Shown here one piece after another: positions 52,691-62,995 of a stretch of 64,000 nucleotides of DNA. Position numbers and translations under genes: made by a program. Position 1 is the first letter of the stretch; each line of letters opens with the position of its first letter. Source of the DNA: Pseudomonas oryzagri (GTDB lineage: Bacteria; Pseudomonadota; Gammaproteobacteria; Pseudomonadales; Pseudomonadaceae); NCBI RefSeq assembly GCF_020831405.1, contig NZ_JAJHPU010000008.1, positions 1 through 64,000 of the forward strand, written 5' to 3'. A model generated the notes under the pieces. The model was given only the letters and a program-made list of their open reading frames with translations. It was not told the DNA's origin and did not search any database.

Positions 52691-53800
52691 ATGAACGACA
52701 AGAACAATATGAATGCGGTCATTGCGGAAAACCCGGCGCACGCCGGCCTGGTCTTCACCCGGCAGCCGCTGCGCGGGCTGCTGGGCCTGGCCGGGGTCAT
52801 CGCGCTGTCGCTGGCGCTGATCGGTTGCTTCAGCGGCGAGTTCTTCGCCACCTGGGTGACCTTCTTCGTGGTCTGCTGCGTGCCGGTACAGATCGTCCTG
52901 TCGATGCTCTGGCGCAACCAGTACCCGGCCTGGCTGGGCGGCCTGCCGCAGCCGGCGCGGGGGCTGGGCCTGCTCGGCCTGGCGCTGCTCGGCGGCGCGC
53001 TGGTCGCGATCCTGGTGTTCGTCACCCAGGCCCGTCTGGCCGGGCCGCCGACGCCGTTCACGCTGATGTACGTGATCTTCTGCGTGCTGCTGACCTTCTG
53101 GTGGGTCATCGTCTGGGAGTGCTGGCCGCTGTCGGCGCTGACCCGGCAACCGCTGGCGCTGGGCCTGGGCACGCTGCTGGTCGCCTACCTGCTCGGCTAC
53201 CGGCTGTTCACCGCGCTGTTCGACTTCTCGGCGCTGGCCGGCGCTCCGTTCTATCGCGCCGATCTGGACCCGCACGGCGCGGTGCCGGCCTTCGAGATGC
53301 TCGCCTTCGCGGTGACCACCGTCGGCGTGATGTTCGCCTGCATGCTGCTGGACTTCTGGCCGCTGGCGAACATCCCGCGGCTGTGCCGGCAGCCCGTCGC
53401 CGGGTTGGCGCGCAGTGCGCTGGTGCTCGTGCTGAGCGGCATCTTCTACGCGGCGGGCACCCGCGGACTGGGCATCGAGCCGGTGCCCTTCATGGTGCAT
53501 GGGGCGATCGGCCTGCTGTTCGGTGCGCTGGTGCCGCTGCTGATGTTCGAGGGGCAGTTGTTCGCGCCGCTGGCGCAGCCGCTGCGCGGCGTCCTGCAAC
53601 TGGGCGTCGCCGTGCTGGCCGGCGCCGTGCTGCCGCGCCTGTACTGGGCCGGGGCGCCCTGGCTCAGCGGCCCGCTGAGCGCGGGCGCCCCGGCCTACGG
53701 CCAGGAGCTCTGGCTGGCCTCGGCGCTGCTGGCCATGACCTTCCCGCTGCTGGTGGCCTTCAGCCAATTCCTCGACTTCTGGCCGCTGCGCCGAAGCTGA
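52691..53800 (+). CDS. Polytopic membrane protein built from internal repeats, unknown function
   Basis: A 369-residue inner-membrane protein with about ten hydrophobic segments. It is made of about five units of 62-81 residues. Each starts with a Q-P-(L/V/A)-x-G motif (RQPLRG at 24-29, PQPARG at 86-91, RQPLAL at 152-157, RQPVAG at 233-238, AQPLRG at 295-300). A (D/E)xWPL-type motif ends several of them (ECWPL at 143-147, DFWPL at 221-225, DFWPL at 362-366). No known transporter family was recognised. It starts 17 bases after the aldolase, in the operon, so it may move a substrate or product of aromatic degradation. Confidence 0.8.
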   Translation: MNDKNNMNAVIAENPAHAGLVFTRQPLRGLLGLAGVIALSLALIGCFSGEFFATWVTFFVVCCVPVQIVLSMLWRNQYPAWLGGLPQPARGLGLLGLALLGGALVAILVFVTQARLAGPPTPFTLMYVIFCVLLTFWWVIVWECWPLSALTRQPLALGLGTLLVAYLLGYRLFTALFDFSALAGAPFYRADLDPHGAVPAFEMLAFAVTTVGVMFACMLLDFWPLANIPRLCRQPVAGLARSALVLVLSGIFYAAGTRGLGIEPVPFMVHGAIGLLFGALVPLLMFEGQLFAPLAQPLRGVLQLGVAVLAGAVLPRLYWAGAPWLSGPLSAGAPAYGQELWLASALLAMTFPLLVAFSQFLDFWPLRRS

Positions 53801-53823
53801 TCCCCCTCCCGTCACCTTTCCCC

Positions 53824-53866
53824 GAACGCGCGCCCGACACCGTCAGGCGAGGCCGGGCGCGCGTTC
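53824..53866 (+). terminator. Strong hairpin between the membrane protein and the outer-membrane protein
   Basis: A 13-bp stem GAACGCGCGCCCG/CGGGCGCGCGTTC with a 17-base loop. There is no T-run after it (GCCCTGAAAA), so it may stabilise the upstream mRNA or act as attenuator more than as a full terminator. Confidence 0.5.
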
Positions 53867-53888
53867 GCCCTGAAAATGGATCATCGAC

Positions 53889-54791
53889 ATGCACAACAAC
53901 AATCGACATCCCGGGCTGCCGCTGTGGCTGGTCGCCGCCCTCGCTGGCGCCGGGCAGGCCTGCTGGGCCACCGAAGGCCGCGGCTCGTCCTACCCCATGG
54001 GGGCGGAGAACTACATGTCCGGGGCGCTGCCGCCGCCCGGATGGTACGCCCAGGTCTACGCCGAGCATTACACCGCGGAGGACCTCAAGGACGACGACGG
54101 CCATTCCCTGCCGGTGGATTTCCGTCTGCGCGCCAGCGTGATCGCCCCGCGCCTGGTGTGGGTCACCGAGCAGAAGCTCTTCGGCGGCGACCTGGCACTG
54201 CAGACCATCGCCCCGCTGGTCGACCTAAGCGTGACGGTCAATGGCGACCGCGATCATCGCCAGGGCCTGGGCGACATGATCTTCGGACCCGCCTTGGGCT
54301 ACCACTACAGCGACCAGTTTCATGCCGTCTACGCGCTGGACATCATTGCGCCGACCGGCGAGTACGAACGCGGCCGGCAGGCCAACATCGGCCGCCACTA
54401 CTGGGCGGTCGAGCCAGTGGCGGCGTTCAGCTACGTCGATCCCGCCGGCCCGAACCTCGACCTGAAGCTGATGTACGACTTCAATGCGCGCAATTCCGCC
54501 ACCGACTACCGCTCGGGGCGCGAGGCGCACGCCGACTATGCCCTGGGCTGGGGACTGGACAATGGCTGGGTGGTGGGCGTCGGCGGCTACGTCTATCGCC
54601 AGGTGAGCGGCGACGACCAGTCCGGTGCGCAGGTGGACGACAACAAGGGGCGCGCCTTCGCCATCGGTCCTTCGCTCAAGTACAGCAGCCCGTCCGGCTG
54701 GTTCCTCACCGCCAAGTGGCAACAGGAAAGCGCCGTGCGCAACCGTCCGGAAGGCGACGCCTACTGGCTGAAACTGACCATGCCGCTGTAA
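53889..54791 (+). CDS. Outer-membrane channel of the meta-pathway phenol-degradation type (SphA/MetA-like)
   Basis: A 300-residue protein with a signal peptide (LPLWLVAALAGAGQACWA) and beta strands throughout. The segments LPPPGWYAQVYAEHYTAEDLKD, YALDIIAPTGEYERGRQANIGRHYWA and SPSGWFLTAKWQQE are typical of the family annotated as meta-pathway of phenol degradation. It ends with a Leu (KLTMPL), compatible with a barrel. It probably forms a channel for hydrophobic aromatic substrates. It is the last gene of the operon. Confidence 0.88.
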   Translation: MHNNNRHPGLPLWLVAALAGAGQACWATEGRGSSYPMGAENYMSGALPPPGWYAQVYAEHYTAEDLKDDDGHSLPVDFRLRASVIAPRLVWVTEQKLFGGDLALQTIAPLVDLSVTVNGDRDHRQGLGDMIFGPALGYHYSDQFHAVYALDIIAPTGEYERGRQANIGRHYWAVEPVAAFSYVDPAGPNLDLKLMYDFNARNSATDYRSGREAHADYALGWGLDNGWVVGVGGYVYRQVSGDDQSGAQVDDNKGRAFAIGPSLKYSSPSGWFLTAKWQQESAVRNRPEGDAYWLKLTMPL

Positions 54792-54797
54792 GCCCGT

Positions 54798-54846
54798 GTC
54801 GGGCGTGCGCTTCCGCTCCCTGAGAGCCCGGGAGCGCACGCCCGAC
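54798..54846 (+). terminator. Terminator of the meta-cleavage operon
   Basis: A perfect 13-bp stem, GTCGGGCGTGCGC with GCGCACGCCCGAC, followed by TTTCTCTCT. It begins 7 bases after the stop of the outer-membrane gene. Confidence 0.8.
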
Positions 54847-55249
54847 TTTCTCTCTCGGCCATGCGCCAGACGCTGGCGCCGGCACGCCCGTCGCGCGCCG
54901 ATCGACGCGATCACAGAGAAAATTGCTACCTCGGCAAGAACACTGTCCGCCTCGCGGCGCTGGTCGGCCGGATGTGATTGGCGCTCAGCCCGACGTATCG
55001 CAGCCGCCGCTCTGGCCCGCGCCTTTCGCCTTTCGGCGCGGAGAAGTGGAGCGTTCCGTCGGGAGTAGCGAAACCCTCATAAAGATAGGCAAAAAGATTA
55101 TTTAAGATCGATTTTATATTCCCATATAGTCTCTTTGCCGCGTACTTATAGGCCAACCGTTGAGCCGCGCATGAACCGGATGGACGCGCCACCCGCGTCC
55201 GCATCGATCCCTCGCGTTACCCACGCGACCATGCGTATGGAGTGCTCCC
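54847..55249. promoter_or_regulatory. Upstream region of the second TauD/ABC operon
   Basis: About 400 bases without a gene. The AT-rich part 55070-55150 (with AAAAAGATTATTTAAGATCG and TATATTCCCATATAG) is the likely promoter region of the TauD gene. No GG-N10-GC element or 31-bp-spaced activator pair was found here, so this unit seems to be outside the sigma54 regulon; CysB control is possible but not shown. Confidence 0.5.
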
Positions 55250-56146
55250 ATGTCTGCGGTTGAAGCCCTGTTGGCCGTTCCCGAAAGCCCGTCCCAGTCG
55301 TTCGAGGTGCGTCCGCTGGATGCGCCGTTCGGCGCGGAGATCCTCGGTCTCGATCTGTCCCGGCCGCTCAACGCGGAAGACTTCGCCAGCGTGCACCACG
55401 CCCACCTGGTTCACGGCCTGCTGGTGTTCCGCGACCAGCACATCACCCCCGAGCAGCACATCGCCTTCAGCCGCCGCTTCGGCGAGCTGCAGATCCACGT
55501 GCTCAAGCAGTTCCTGCTCGCCGGCCATCCGGAGGTGTTCATCATCTCCAACATCGTCGAGAACGGTCAGCCGATCGGCTTGGGCGACGCCGGCAAGTTC
55601 TGGCACTCCGACCTGTCCTACAAGGAACTGCCCAGCCTCGGCTCGATGCTCTACGCCCAGGAGCTGCCGGAGGAGGGCGGCGACACCCTGTTCGCCAGCC
55701 AGCAGCAGGCCTTCGAGACCCTGCCGGCCGAGCTGCGCCAGGCCATCGAAAGCAAGCACGCCGCGCACTCCTACACCGCGCGCTACGCCGACGAGGTGTT
55801 CACCGGCATCCATCGCCCGACGCTGACCGCCGCGCAGCTCGCCGAGGTCAAGGCGGTGGTTCACCCGGTGGTGCGCACCCACCCGGAAACCGGGCGCAAG
55901 GGCCTGTTCGTCAACGAGAACTTCACCACCCATATCGAAGGGCTGGCGGAAGACGAAAGCCGCGCGCTGCTCGCCGAGCTGTTCGCCCACAGCGCGCGCC
56001 CCGAGTTCGTCTACCGCCACAAGTGGCAGCCCCACGACCTGCTGTTCTGGGACAACCGCGCGCTGATCCACCTGGCCACCGGCTGCCCGTCGCATCTGCG
56101 CCGGCGCATGCACCGCACCACCATCCAGGGCGACGCGCCCTTCTGA
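55250..56146 (+). CDS. TauD/TfdA-family alpha-ketoglutarate dioxygenase
   Basis: A 298-residue Fe(II) dioxygenase: metal ligands H119 and D121 in FWHSDLSY and H274 in WDNRALIHLATG, with RRRMHRTTI carrying the ketoglutarate Arg. YAQELPEEGGDTLFA is a family block. It differs clearly from the AtsK-like protein at 25617. It would hydroxylate a sulfonate, phenoxy acid or similar compound brought in by the ABC transporter that follows. Confidence 0.88.
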   Translation: MSAVEALLAVPESPSQSFEVRPLDAPFGAEILGLDLSRPLNAEDFASVHHAHLVHGLLVFRDQHITPEQHIAFSRRFGELQIHVLKQFLLAGHPEVFIISNIVENGQPIGLGDAGKFWHSDLSYKELPSLGSMLYAQELPEEGGDTLFASQQQAFETLPAELRQAIESKHAAHSYTARYADEVFTGIHRPTLTAAQLAEVKAVVHPVVRTHPETGRKGLFVNENFTTHIEGLAEDESRALLAELFAHSARPEFVYRHKWQPHDLLFWDNRALIHLATGCPSHLRRRMHRTTIQGDAPF

Positions 56147-56235
56147 TTTCCCTTTTTCCAGCGCAGCCCCCATCCGCCGTGCCCGCGAGGCGCGGCCGGG
56201 GCTGCGCGCATCGGCCATTTTTCGAGGAGTTCGCC

Positions 56236-57279
56236 ATGACCTTCAAACCACGTTTCCCCGCTCTGTCCCGTCTCGGCCGCCTGGCCGGCGGCGTCGGCCT
56301 GTCGCTGAGCCTCCTGGCCGGCGGCCTGGCGGCGCCGACCGTGGCCCACGCCGAGGGCGAGATCCGCATCGCCGAGCAGTTCGGCATCGTCTACCTGCTG
56401 CTCAACGTGGTGCGCGACCAGCAGCTGATCGAGAAGCACGGCAAGGAAGCCGGCCTCGACATCAAGGTCGACTGGACCCAGCTGTCCGGCGGCGCGGCGG
56501 TCAACGACGCGCTGCTGTCCGGCTCCATCGACATCGCCGGCGCCGGCATCGGCCCGCTGCTGACCGTCTGGGACCGCACCCACGGCAAGCAGAACGTCAA
56601 GGGCGTCGCCTCGCTGGGCAACTTCCCCTACTACCTGCTGAGCAACAATCCGCAGGTCAAGACGATCGCCGACCTGACCGAGAAGGACCGCATCGCCGTG
56701 CCGGCGGTGGGCGTGTCGATCCAGTCGCGCTTCCTGCAGTACGCCGCCGCCAAGCAGTGGGGCGACAAGGAGTTCGACCGCCTGGACAAGTACACCGTGG
56801 CCCTGCCGCACCCGGAGGCCACCGCGGCGCTGACCAGCGGCGGCACCGAGCTGACCGGCCACTTCTCCAACCCGCCGTTCCAGAACCAGGCGCTGGACAA
56901 CCCCAACGTGCACGTGGTGCTCGACACCTACAAGCTGCTCGGCCCGAACTCGCCGACCGTGCTGTACAGCACCGAGAAGTTCCGCGCGGAAAATCCGAAG
57001 ACCTACCAGGCCTTCGTCGCCGCCCTGGCCGAGGCGGCCGAGTTCGCCCAGAAGGACAAGGCGGCGGCCGCCGACACCTACATCCGCGTGACCAAGGCGA
57101 AGATCAGCAAGGAAGACCTGCTGAAGATCATCGACAACGAGCAGTTCCAGTTCAGCGTGACGCCGACCGGCACCTACCAGCTGGCCGAGTTCCTGCATCG
57201 CGTCGGCGCGCTGAAGAACAAGCCGGCCTCCTGGCAGGACTACTTCTTCGCCGACCCGCGCCTGGGTCAGGGGAGCTGA
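56236..57279 (+). CDS. ABC transporter substrate-binding protein, sulfonate/nitrate/taurine type
   Basis: A 347-residue binding protein. The signal peptide ends near AHA (GLAAPTVAHA), followed by EIRIAEQFGIVYLLLNVVRDQQLIE, typical of the NMT1-like group. Other blocks: LSGGAAVNDALLSGSIDIAGAG and LLGPNSPTVLYSTEKFRAENP. The ATG at 56236 has GAGGAG 8 bases upstream. It starts an SBP, ATPase, permease trio. Confidence 0.9.
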   Translation: MTFKPRFPALSRLGRLAGGVGLSLSLLAGGLAAPTVAHAEGEIRIAEQFGIVYLLLNVVRDQQLIEKHGKEAGLDIKVDWTQLSGGAAVNDALLSGSIDIAGAGIGPLLTVWDRTHGKQNVKGVASLGNFPYYLLSNNPQVKTIADLTEKDRIAVPAVGVSIQSRFLQYAAAKQWGDKEFDRLDKYTVALPHPEATAALTSGGTELTGHFSNPPFQNQALDNPNVHVVLDTYKLLGPNSPTVLYSTEKFRAENPKTYQAFVAALAEAAEFAQKDKAAAADTYIRVTKAKISKEDLLKIIDNEQFQFSVTPTGTYQLAEFLHRVGALKNKPASWQDYFFADPRLGQGS

Positions 57280-57283
57280 GTCG

Positions 57284-58147
57284 ATGAACGCGCTGTTGCA
57301 AGGCCACACGGTCAGCAATCTCGCCCCCGTGGCGCCCGTGCGGGCGCTGCTGGAGGTGGACAACGTCAGCCTGGAGTACCGCACCCCGCAGCGCGTGGTG
57401 CGCGCCACCCACCAGGTGAGCTTCGCGGTCGATCCGGCCGACCGCTTCGTGCTGCTCGGCCCGTCGGGTTGCGGCAAGTCGAGCCTGCTCAAGGCGGTGG
57501 CCGGCTTCATCGCCCCGCAGGCCGGCGAGATCCGTCTCGATGGCAGGCCAGTGAGCCAGCCCGGACCGGATCGCATCGTGGTGTTCCAGGAGTTCGACCA
57601 GCTGCCGCCCTGGAAGACGGTCAAGCAGAACGTCATGTTCCCGCTCCTGGCCTCGCGCACGCTGGGCCGCAAGGAGGCCGGGGAGCGCGCCCTGCATTAT
57701 CTGGACAAGGTGGGCCTGGCGGCTTTTGCCGACGCCTATCCGCACACCCTGTCCGGCGGCATGAAGGCGCGCGTGGCCATCGCCCGCGCGCTGGCCATGC
57801 AACCGAAGATCCTGCTGATGGACGAGCCGTTCGCCGCGCTCGACGCGCTGACCCGCCGCAAGATGCAGGAGGAGCTGCTGGCGCTGTGGGAGGAGGTGCG
57901 CTTCACCCTGCTGTTCGTCACCCACTCCATCGAGGAGGCGCTGGTGGTCGGCAACCGCATCCTGCTGCTGTCGCCGCATCCGGGCCGGGTGCGCGCCGAG
58001 GTGCACAGCCACCAGTTCGACCTGCACAGCCTGGGCGGCGTGGCCTTCCAGCAGACCGCGCAACGCATCCATCGGCTGCTGTTCGACGAAGAGGTGGCAT
58101 CCGTGCCGCTCGATCTCGGCTTCCAGGACATCCGTCTGTCCTGCTGA
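57284..58147 (+). CDS. ABC transporter ATPase, nitrate/sulfonate/taurine type
   Basis: A 287-residue ATPase: Walker A GPSGCGKSS, signature LSGGMKARVAIA, Walker B ILLMDEPFAALDA, switch VTHSIEEA. The Arg of the signature is preceded by KA instead of KQ or SQ. The C-terminal tail is about 45 residues longer than the minimal ATPase. The start is 4 bases after the binding-protein stop (GGGGAGCTGAGTCG upstream). Confidence 0.92.
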   Translation: MNALLQGHTVSNLAPVAPVRALLEVDNVSLEYRTPQRVVRATHQVSFAVDPADRFVLLGPSGCGKSSLLKAVAGFIAPQAGEIRLDGRPVSQPGPDRIVVFQEFDQLPPWKTVKQNVMFPLLASRTLGRKEAGERALHYLDKVGLAAFADAYPHTLSGGMKARVAIARALAMQPKILLMDEPFAALDALTRRKMQEELLALWEEVRFTLLFVTHSIEEALVVGNRILLLSPHPGRVRAEVHSHQFDLHSLGGVAFQQTAQRIHRLLFDEEVASVPLDLGFQDIRLSC

Positions 58148-58193
58148 TCCGCTGCCTTTCGCTTTACAGGCCTGGCTTTACAAGAGAACCGCC

Positions 58194-59865
<1,672 letters not shown>

Positions 59866-59958
59866 TGCGCGTCGGTTCGCTGCCGGGCGCCGCTGGCAGC
59901 TTGACCGGCGAAAGCACCCGGCTTCACCCTGTCGCCCCCTTCCGTGCACGGAATCGCC

Positions 59959-60942
59959 ATGAAAAAGAACGTCTTCGTCTTCAGCCGCCTCAGCCCCGAG
60001 CACCAGGAACGCCTGCGGCAGAACTTCAACGTGACCCTGCTCGACCCGGCGGGCGACATCGACGCCCAGTACGCCGCGGCGCTGCCCGGGGCGCACGGCC
60101 TGCTCGGCGTCGGCCGGCCGTTCGGTCGCGTCCAGCTGGCGCAGGCCGGGCAGCTCGAGGTCATCTCGAGCATCTCGGTGGGTTACGACAACTACGAGCT
60201 GAGCTATCTGAACGAGCGCGGCATCCTGCTCACCAACACCCCGGACGTGCTCACCGAAACCACCGCCGACCTCGGCTTCACCCTGTTGATGGCCGCCGCG
60301 CGGCGGGTGCCGGAGCTGGACGCCTGGGTCAAGGCCGGTCATTGGCAGGCGCCGGTCGGCCCGGCGCAGTTCGGCAGCGACGTGCACGGCAAGACCCTTG
60401 GCATCCTGGGCCTGGGCAATATCGGCGCGGCCATCGCCCGCCGCGGTCGCTTCGGCTTCAACATGCCGGTGCTGTACAGCGGCAACAGCCGCAAGCCGGC
60501 GCTGGAGCAGGAGCTGGGCGCGCGCTACTGCGCCTTCGACGAGCTGCTCGGCGCGGCCGACTTCGTGGTGCTGGTGGTGCCGCTGAGCGCCGCGACCCAC
60601 CACCTGATCGGCCGCCGCGAGCTGGCGCTGATGAAACCGAGCGCCATCCTGGTCAACGTCGCACGCGGCCCGGTGGTCGACGAGGCCGCGCTGGTCGAGG
60701 CGCTGCAGAACCGGCAGATCCAGGCCGCCGGCCTCGACGTCTACGAGAAGGAGCCGCTGCGCGAGTCGCCGCTGTTCGCCCTGCCCAACGTGGTGACCCT
60801 GCCGCACGTGGGTTCGGCCACCCATGAGACGCGCCGGGCGATGGCCGAGCTGGCGCTGGACAACCTCGAGCGCGCACTGCTCGGCGGCACGCCGCAGCAC
60901 ATGGTCAATCCGCAGGTACGGGAGGAGGGCGTCGCCCGATAA
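59959..60942 (+). CDS. D-2-hydroxyacid dehydrogenase (glyoxylate/2-ketogluconate reductase type)
   Basis: A 327-residue NAD(P)-dependent enzyme: cofactor motif GLGNIGAAIA, catalytic Arg in LVNVARG, Glu in YEKEP and His in LPHVGSATHETR. It reduces 2-oxo acids such as glyoxylate, hydroxypyruvate or 2-ketogluconate. The ATG at 59959 is chosen because GTG at 59944 adds a short unrelated head. A dead fragment of a close relative is at 28440-28856. Confidence 0.9.
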   Translation: MKKNVFVFSRLSPEHQERLRQNFNVTLLDPAGDIDAQYAAALPGAHGLLGVGRPFGRVQLAQAGQLEVISSISVGYDNYELSYLNERGILLTNTPDVLTETTADLGFTLLMAAARRVPELDAWVKAGHWQAPVGPAQFGSDVHGKTLGILGLGNIGAAIARRGRFGFNMPVLYSGNSRKPALEQELGARYCAFDELLGAADFVVLVVPLSAATHHLIGRRELALMKPSAILVNVARGPVVDEAALVEALQNRQIQAAGLDVYEKEPLRESPLFALPNVVTLPHVGSATHETRRAMAELALDNLERALLGGTPQHMVNPQVREEGVAR

Positions 60943-61121
60943 GGAAAGCGCCACTGCCGGGGCATCGCCACATGGCCAACGCCCGCGCTCCCGAGGGCGG
61001 GGCGTTCGGTCGTGCGCGCAAAGTGGTTATAACTACAGGCCACATCGTTCTAAACGCTTATACCAAAAAGCCGATATCCTCGCGCCACCACACGAGGGTT
61101 TGACCTCGCATTGCAGGGGTA

Positions 61122-61910
61122 ATGATGGATTCGGCGATTTTCGGTTTCGTGTTTGCAGGTCTGGTGGTCGGCTTCATCGTCGGCATGACCGGTGTTGGCG
61201 GTGGTTCGTTGATGACGCCGATCCTGCTCTGGTTCGGCATCAACCCGGCTACCGCGGTGGGCACCGACCTGCTGTACGCGGCCATCACCAAGTCCAGCGG
61301 CGTGCTGGTGCACGGCAAGAACAAGAACATCGACTGGTCCATCACCGGCTGGCTGGCACTCGGCAGCGTCCCGGCCGCGGCGCTGACCCTGTGGTTCCTG
61401 CACAACCTGAACTCCGATCCGCAGGCCCTGAACGCGCTGATCAAGCAGGCGCTGGGCTTCGTGCTGCTGCTGACCGCGCTGGCGATCCTGTTCAAGAAGC
61501 AGCTGATGGCCTTCGCCACCAAGCACGCCGGCGATCGCTTCCACGTCAACGGCCCGCTGCTGAATGCGCTGACCGTCTTCACCGGCGTGGTCCTCGGCGT
61601 GATGGTGACGCTGACCTCGATCGGCGCCGGCGCGCTGGGCACCGTCGCCCTGTTCATGCTCTATCCGTTCCTGCCGGTCCGTCGCCTGGTCGGCACGGAG
61701 ATCGCCCATGCGGTGCCGCTGACCCTGGTCGCCGGCCTCGGCCACGCCGGCATGGGCAGCATCGACTGGCAACTGCTGGGCTACCTGCTGATGGGTTCGC
61801 TGCCGGGCATCTATCTCGGCAGTCATATGACCGGACGGGTTCCCGAGCATGTGCTGCGTCCGTGCCTCGCGGTCATGCTGACCTTCGTGGGTATCAAGCT
61901 GGCGTTCTGA
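61122..61910 (+). CDS. TauE/SafE-family sulfite or sulfonate exporter
   Basis: A 262-residue membrane protein with about eight segments: GFIVGMTGVGGGSLMTPILLW near the N terminus and the second repeat GVMVTLTSIGAGALGTVALF. This is the usual TauE/SafE (DUF81) family layout. It is different from the shorter TauE-like protein at 18603. It could remove sulfite released by the TauD-type dioxygenase. GCAGGGGTA precedes tandem ATGs at 61122. Confidence 0.9.
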   Translation: MMDSAIFGFVFAGLVVGFIVGMTGVGGGSLMTPILLWFGINPATAVGTDLLYAAITKSSGVLVHGKNKNIDWSITGWLALGSVPAAALTLWFLHNLNSDPQALNALIKQALGFVLLLTALAILFKKQLMAFATKHAGDRFHVNGPLLNALTVFTGVVLGVMVTLTSIGAGALGTVALFMLYPFLPVRRLVGTEIAHAVPLTLVAGLGHAGMGSIDWQLLGYLLMGSLPGIYLGSHMTGRVPEHVLRPCLAVMLTFVGIKLAF

Positions 61911-61941
61911 GCCAGGCCCCCGGCAACAGCGAAAGACTCCA

Positions 61942-61968
61942 AGCCCGCCTTCCGGCGGGCTTTTTGTT
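61942..61968 (+). terminator. Terminator after the TauE gene
   Basis: AGCCCGCC, loop TTCC, GGCGGGCT, followed by TTTTTGTTT. It is a textbook rho-independent terminator 31 bases after the stop codon. Confidence 0.92.
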
Positions 61969-61994
61969 TGGAGCGGATTTATCTCCCGCGCCGT

Positions 61995-62135
61995 TCAGGG
62001 GCGGGGTCTCGTAGCCTCGGGAACGCTGTAGTCAGCACTGATCTTCGGGTTTTCGTAGTGAATGTAGTTGCAGACTGCGCAAACCAGCCGCTGATGCGTG
62101 CAGATTTCCAGGCCCGTGGCGTACGCGGCTCCAGT
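61995..62135 (-). pseudogene. Remnant of a NUDIX hydrolase zinc-ribbon region
   Basis: On the minus strand a short frame reads LEICTHQRLVCAVCNYIHY then ENPKI, followed by a stop at 61995. The CAVCNYIHYENPKI block is the usual zinc-ribbon-to-catalytic-domain join of ADP-ribose-type NUDIX hydrolases. Nothing of the NUDIX box itself remains. The start and the downstream two thirds are missing. Confidence 0.5.
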
Positions 62136-62180
62136 GCAAAAGCGCCGCCAGGGGGAGGGCGGTCGGTTCTGAAAGGGGGG

Positions 62181-62666
62181 TCAGGCGAAGTTGGGCAGCC
62201 CGCCCAGTTTGCCCTTGTAGTAGATCATCGGCGTCACCTCTTCCGTGGGCAGGATCAGGTTCTTCACCGCGCCGATGATGATGGCGTGGTCGCCGCCGTC
62301 GTATTCGCGCCACAACTCGCACTCGATGATCGCCGTGGCCTTGCTCAGGAGCGGGTTGCCCAGCTCGCTCAGGTGCCACTCGATGCCCTCGGCCTTGTCC
62401 TTGCCCTTCTTGGCGAAGGCGTAGGCCTCGGCCTGCTGGTCGGCACATAGCAGGTGGATGGCGAAGCGCTTGCTGTTGCGCAGGATCGGGTAGGTGTCCG
62501 AGGCGTAGTTGGGACAGAACAGCACCAGCGCCGGATCGATGGACAGCGCGCTGAAGGCGCTCACGGTGATCCCGACGATTTCGCCGTCCGCATCCAGGGT
62601 GGTCACCACGGTGACTCCCGAGGGGAAGGAGCTCATGACTTCTTTATACAGGCCGGGTTCGATCAT
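62181..62666 (-). CDS. Flavin reductase family protein
   Basis: A 161-residue flavin reductase-like protein: FPSGVTVVTTLDADGEIVGI then TVSAFSALSIDPALVLFCPN, and KRFAIHLLCADQQA. It would give FMNH2 to one or more of the LLM or SfnB-type monooxygenases of the window; none of these has a reductase in its own operon. GAGGTAATCGAG precedes the ATG. A 19-codon ORF (62679-62738) lies directly upstream. Confidence 0.88.
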   Translation of the reverse strand: MIEPGLYKEVMSSFPSGVTVVTTLDADGEIVGITVSAFSALSIDPALVLFCPNYASDTYPILRNSKRFAIHLLCADQQAEAYAFAKKGKDKAEGIEWHLSELGNPLLSKATAIIECELWREYDGGDHAIIIGAVKNLILPTEEVTPMIYYKGKLGGLPNFA

Positions 62667-62678
62667 CTCGATTACCTC

Positions 62679-62738
62679 CTAGCGCATCCCGAAGGGATCG
62701 GGCATCAGTCTGACGATCTTGCGGATTTCAAAGCTCAT
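62679..62738 (-). CDS. 19-codon ORF upstream of the flavin reductase (possible leader peptide)
   Basis: It reads MSFEIRKIVRLMPDPFGMR. GGAGATTC gives a possible ribosome binding site, and the stop TAG overlaps the ribosome binding region of the flavin reductase. It could be a leader peptide or chance. Confidence 0.25.
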   Translation of the reverse strand: MSFEIRKIVRLMPDPFGMR

Positions 62739-62995
62739 GAGAATCTCCGGCAGGGCTTTGGCTTCTTGTCTTATGGTCTACCAAAACACCGGGCATGCAA
62801 GCCCGGTTTTCGCCGCTGTGTATCCGCTCGTCACCAGCTCGACAGCAACTCAAGCTGGGGAATGTCCAGCAAAGGCAAGCTCGTGCCACAGGCCCGGCTA
62901 GAGTCCCAATGGCGCAAAGCCTGGGCAAACAGCGCTGTGAACCACCGGTAACCCGGCCGTGCCGCCTGGCATGCCGGTGTTGCGAGGATTCCAGG
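62739..62995. promoter_or_regulatory. Spacer between the flavin reductase and the recombinase, with a hairpin
   Basis: About 257 bases without a gene. ACCGGGC/GCCCGGT at 62788-62807 forms a 7-bp stem with a 6-base loop followed by TTTT; on the other strand the stem is followed by GTTTT, so it can end transcripts from both sides. The flavin-reductase promoter should lie left of it. Confidence 0.5.

Noticed and set aside
54847-55249. A fifth full activator pair and sigma54 promoter upstream of the 55-kb TauD gene
   Set aside because: I looked for GG-N10-GC and for 31-bp-spaced CTG...CAG sites and found none that fit.
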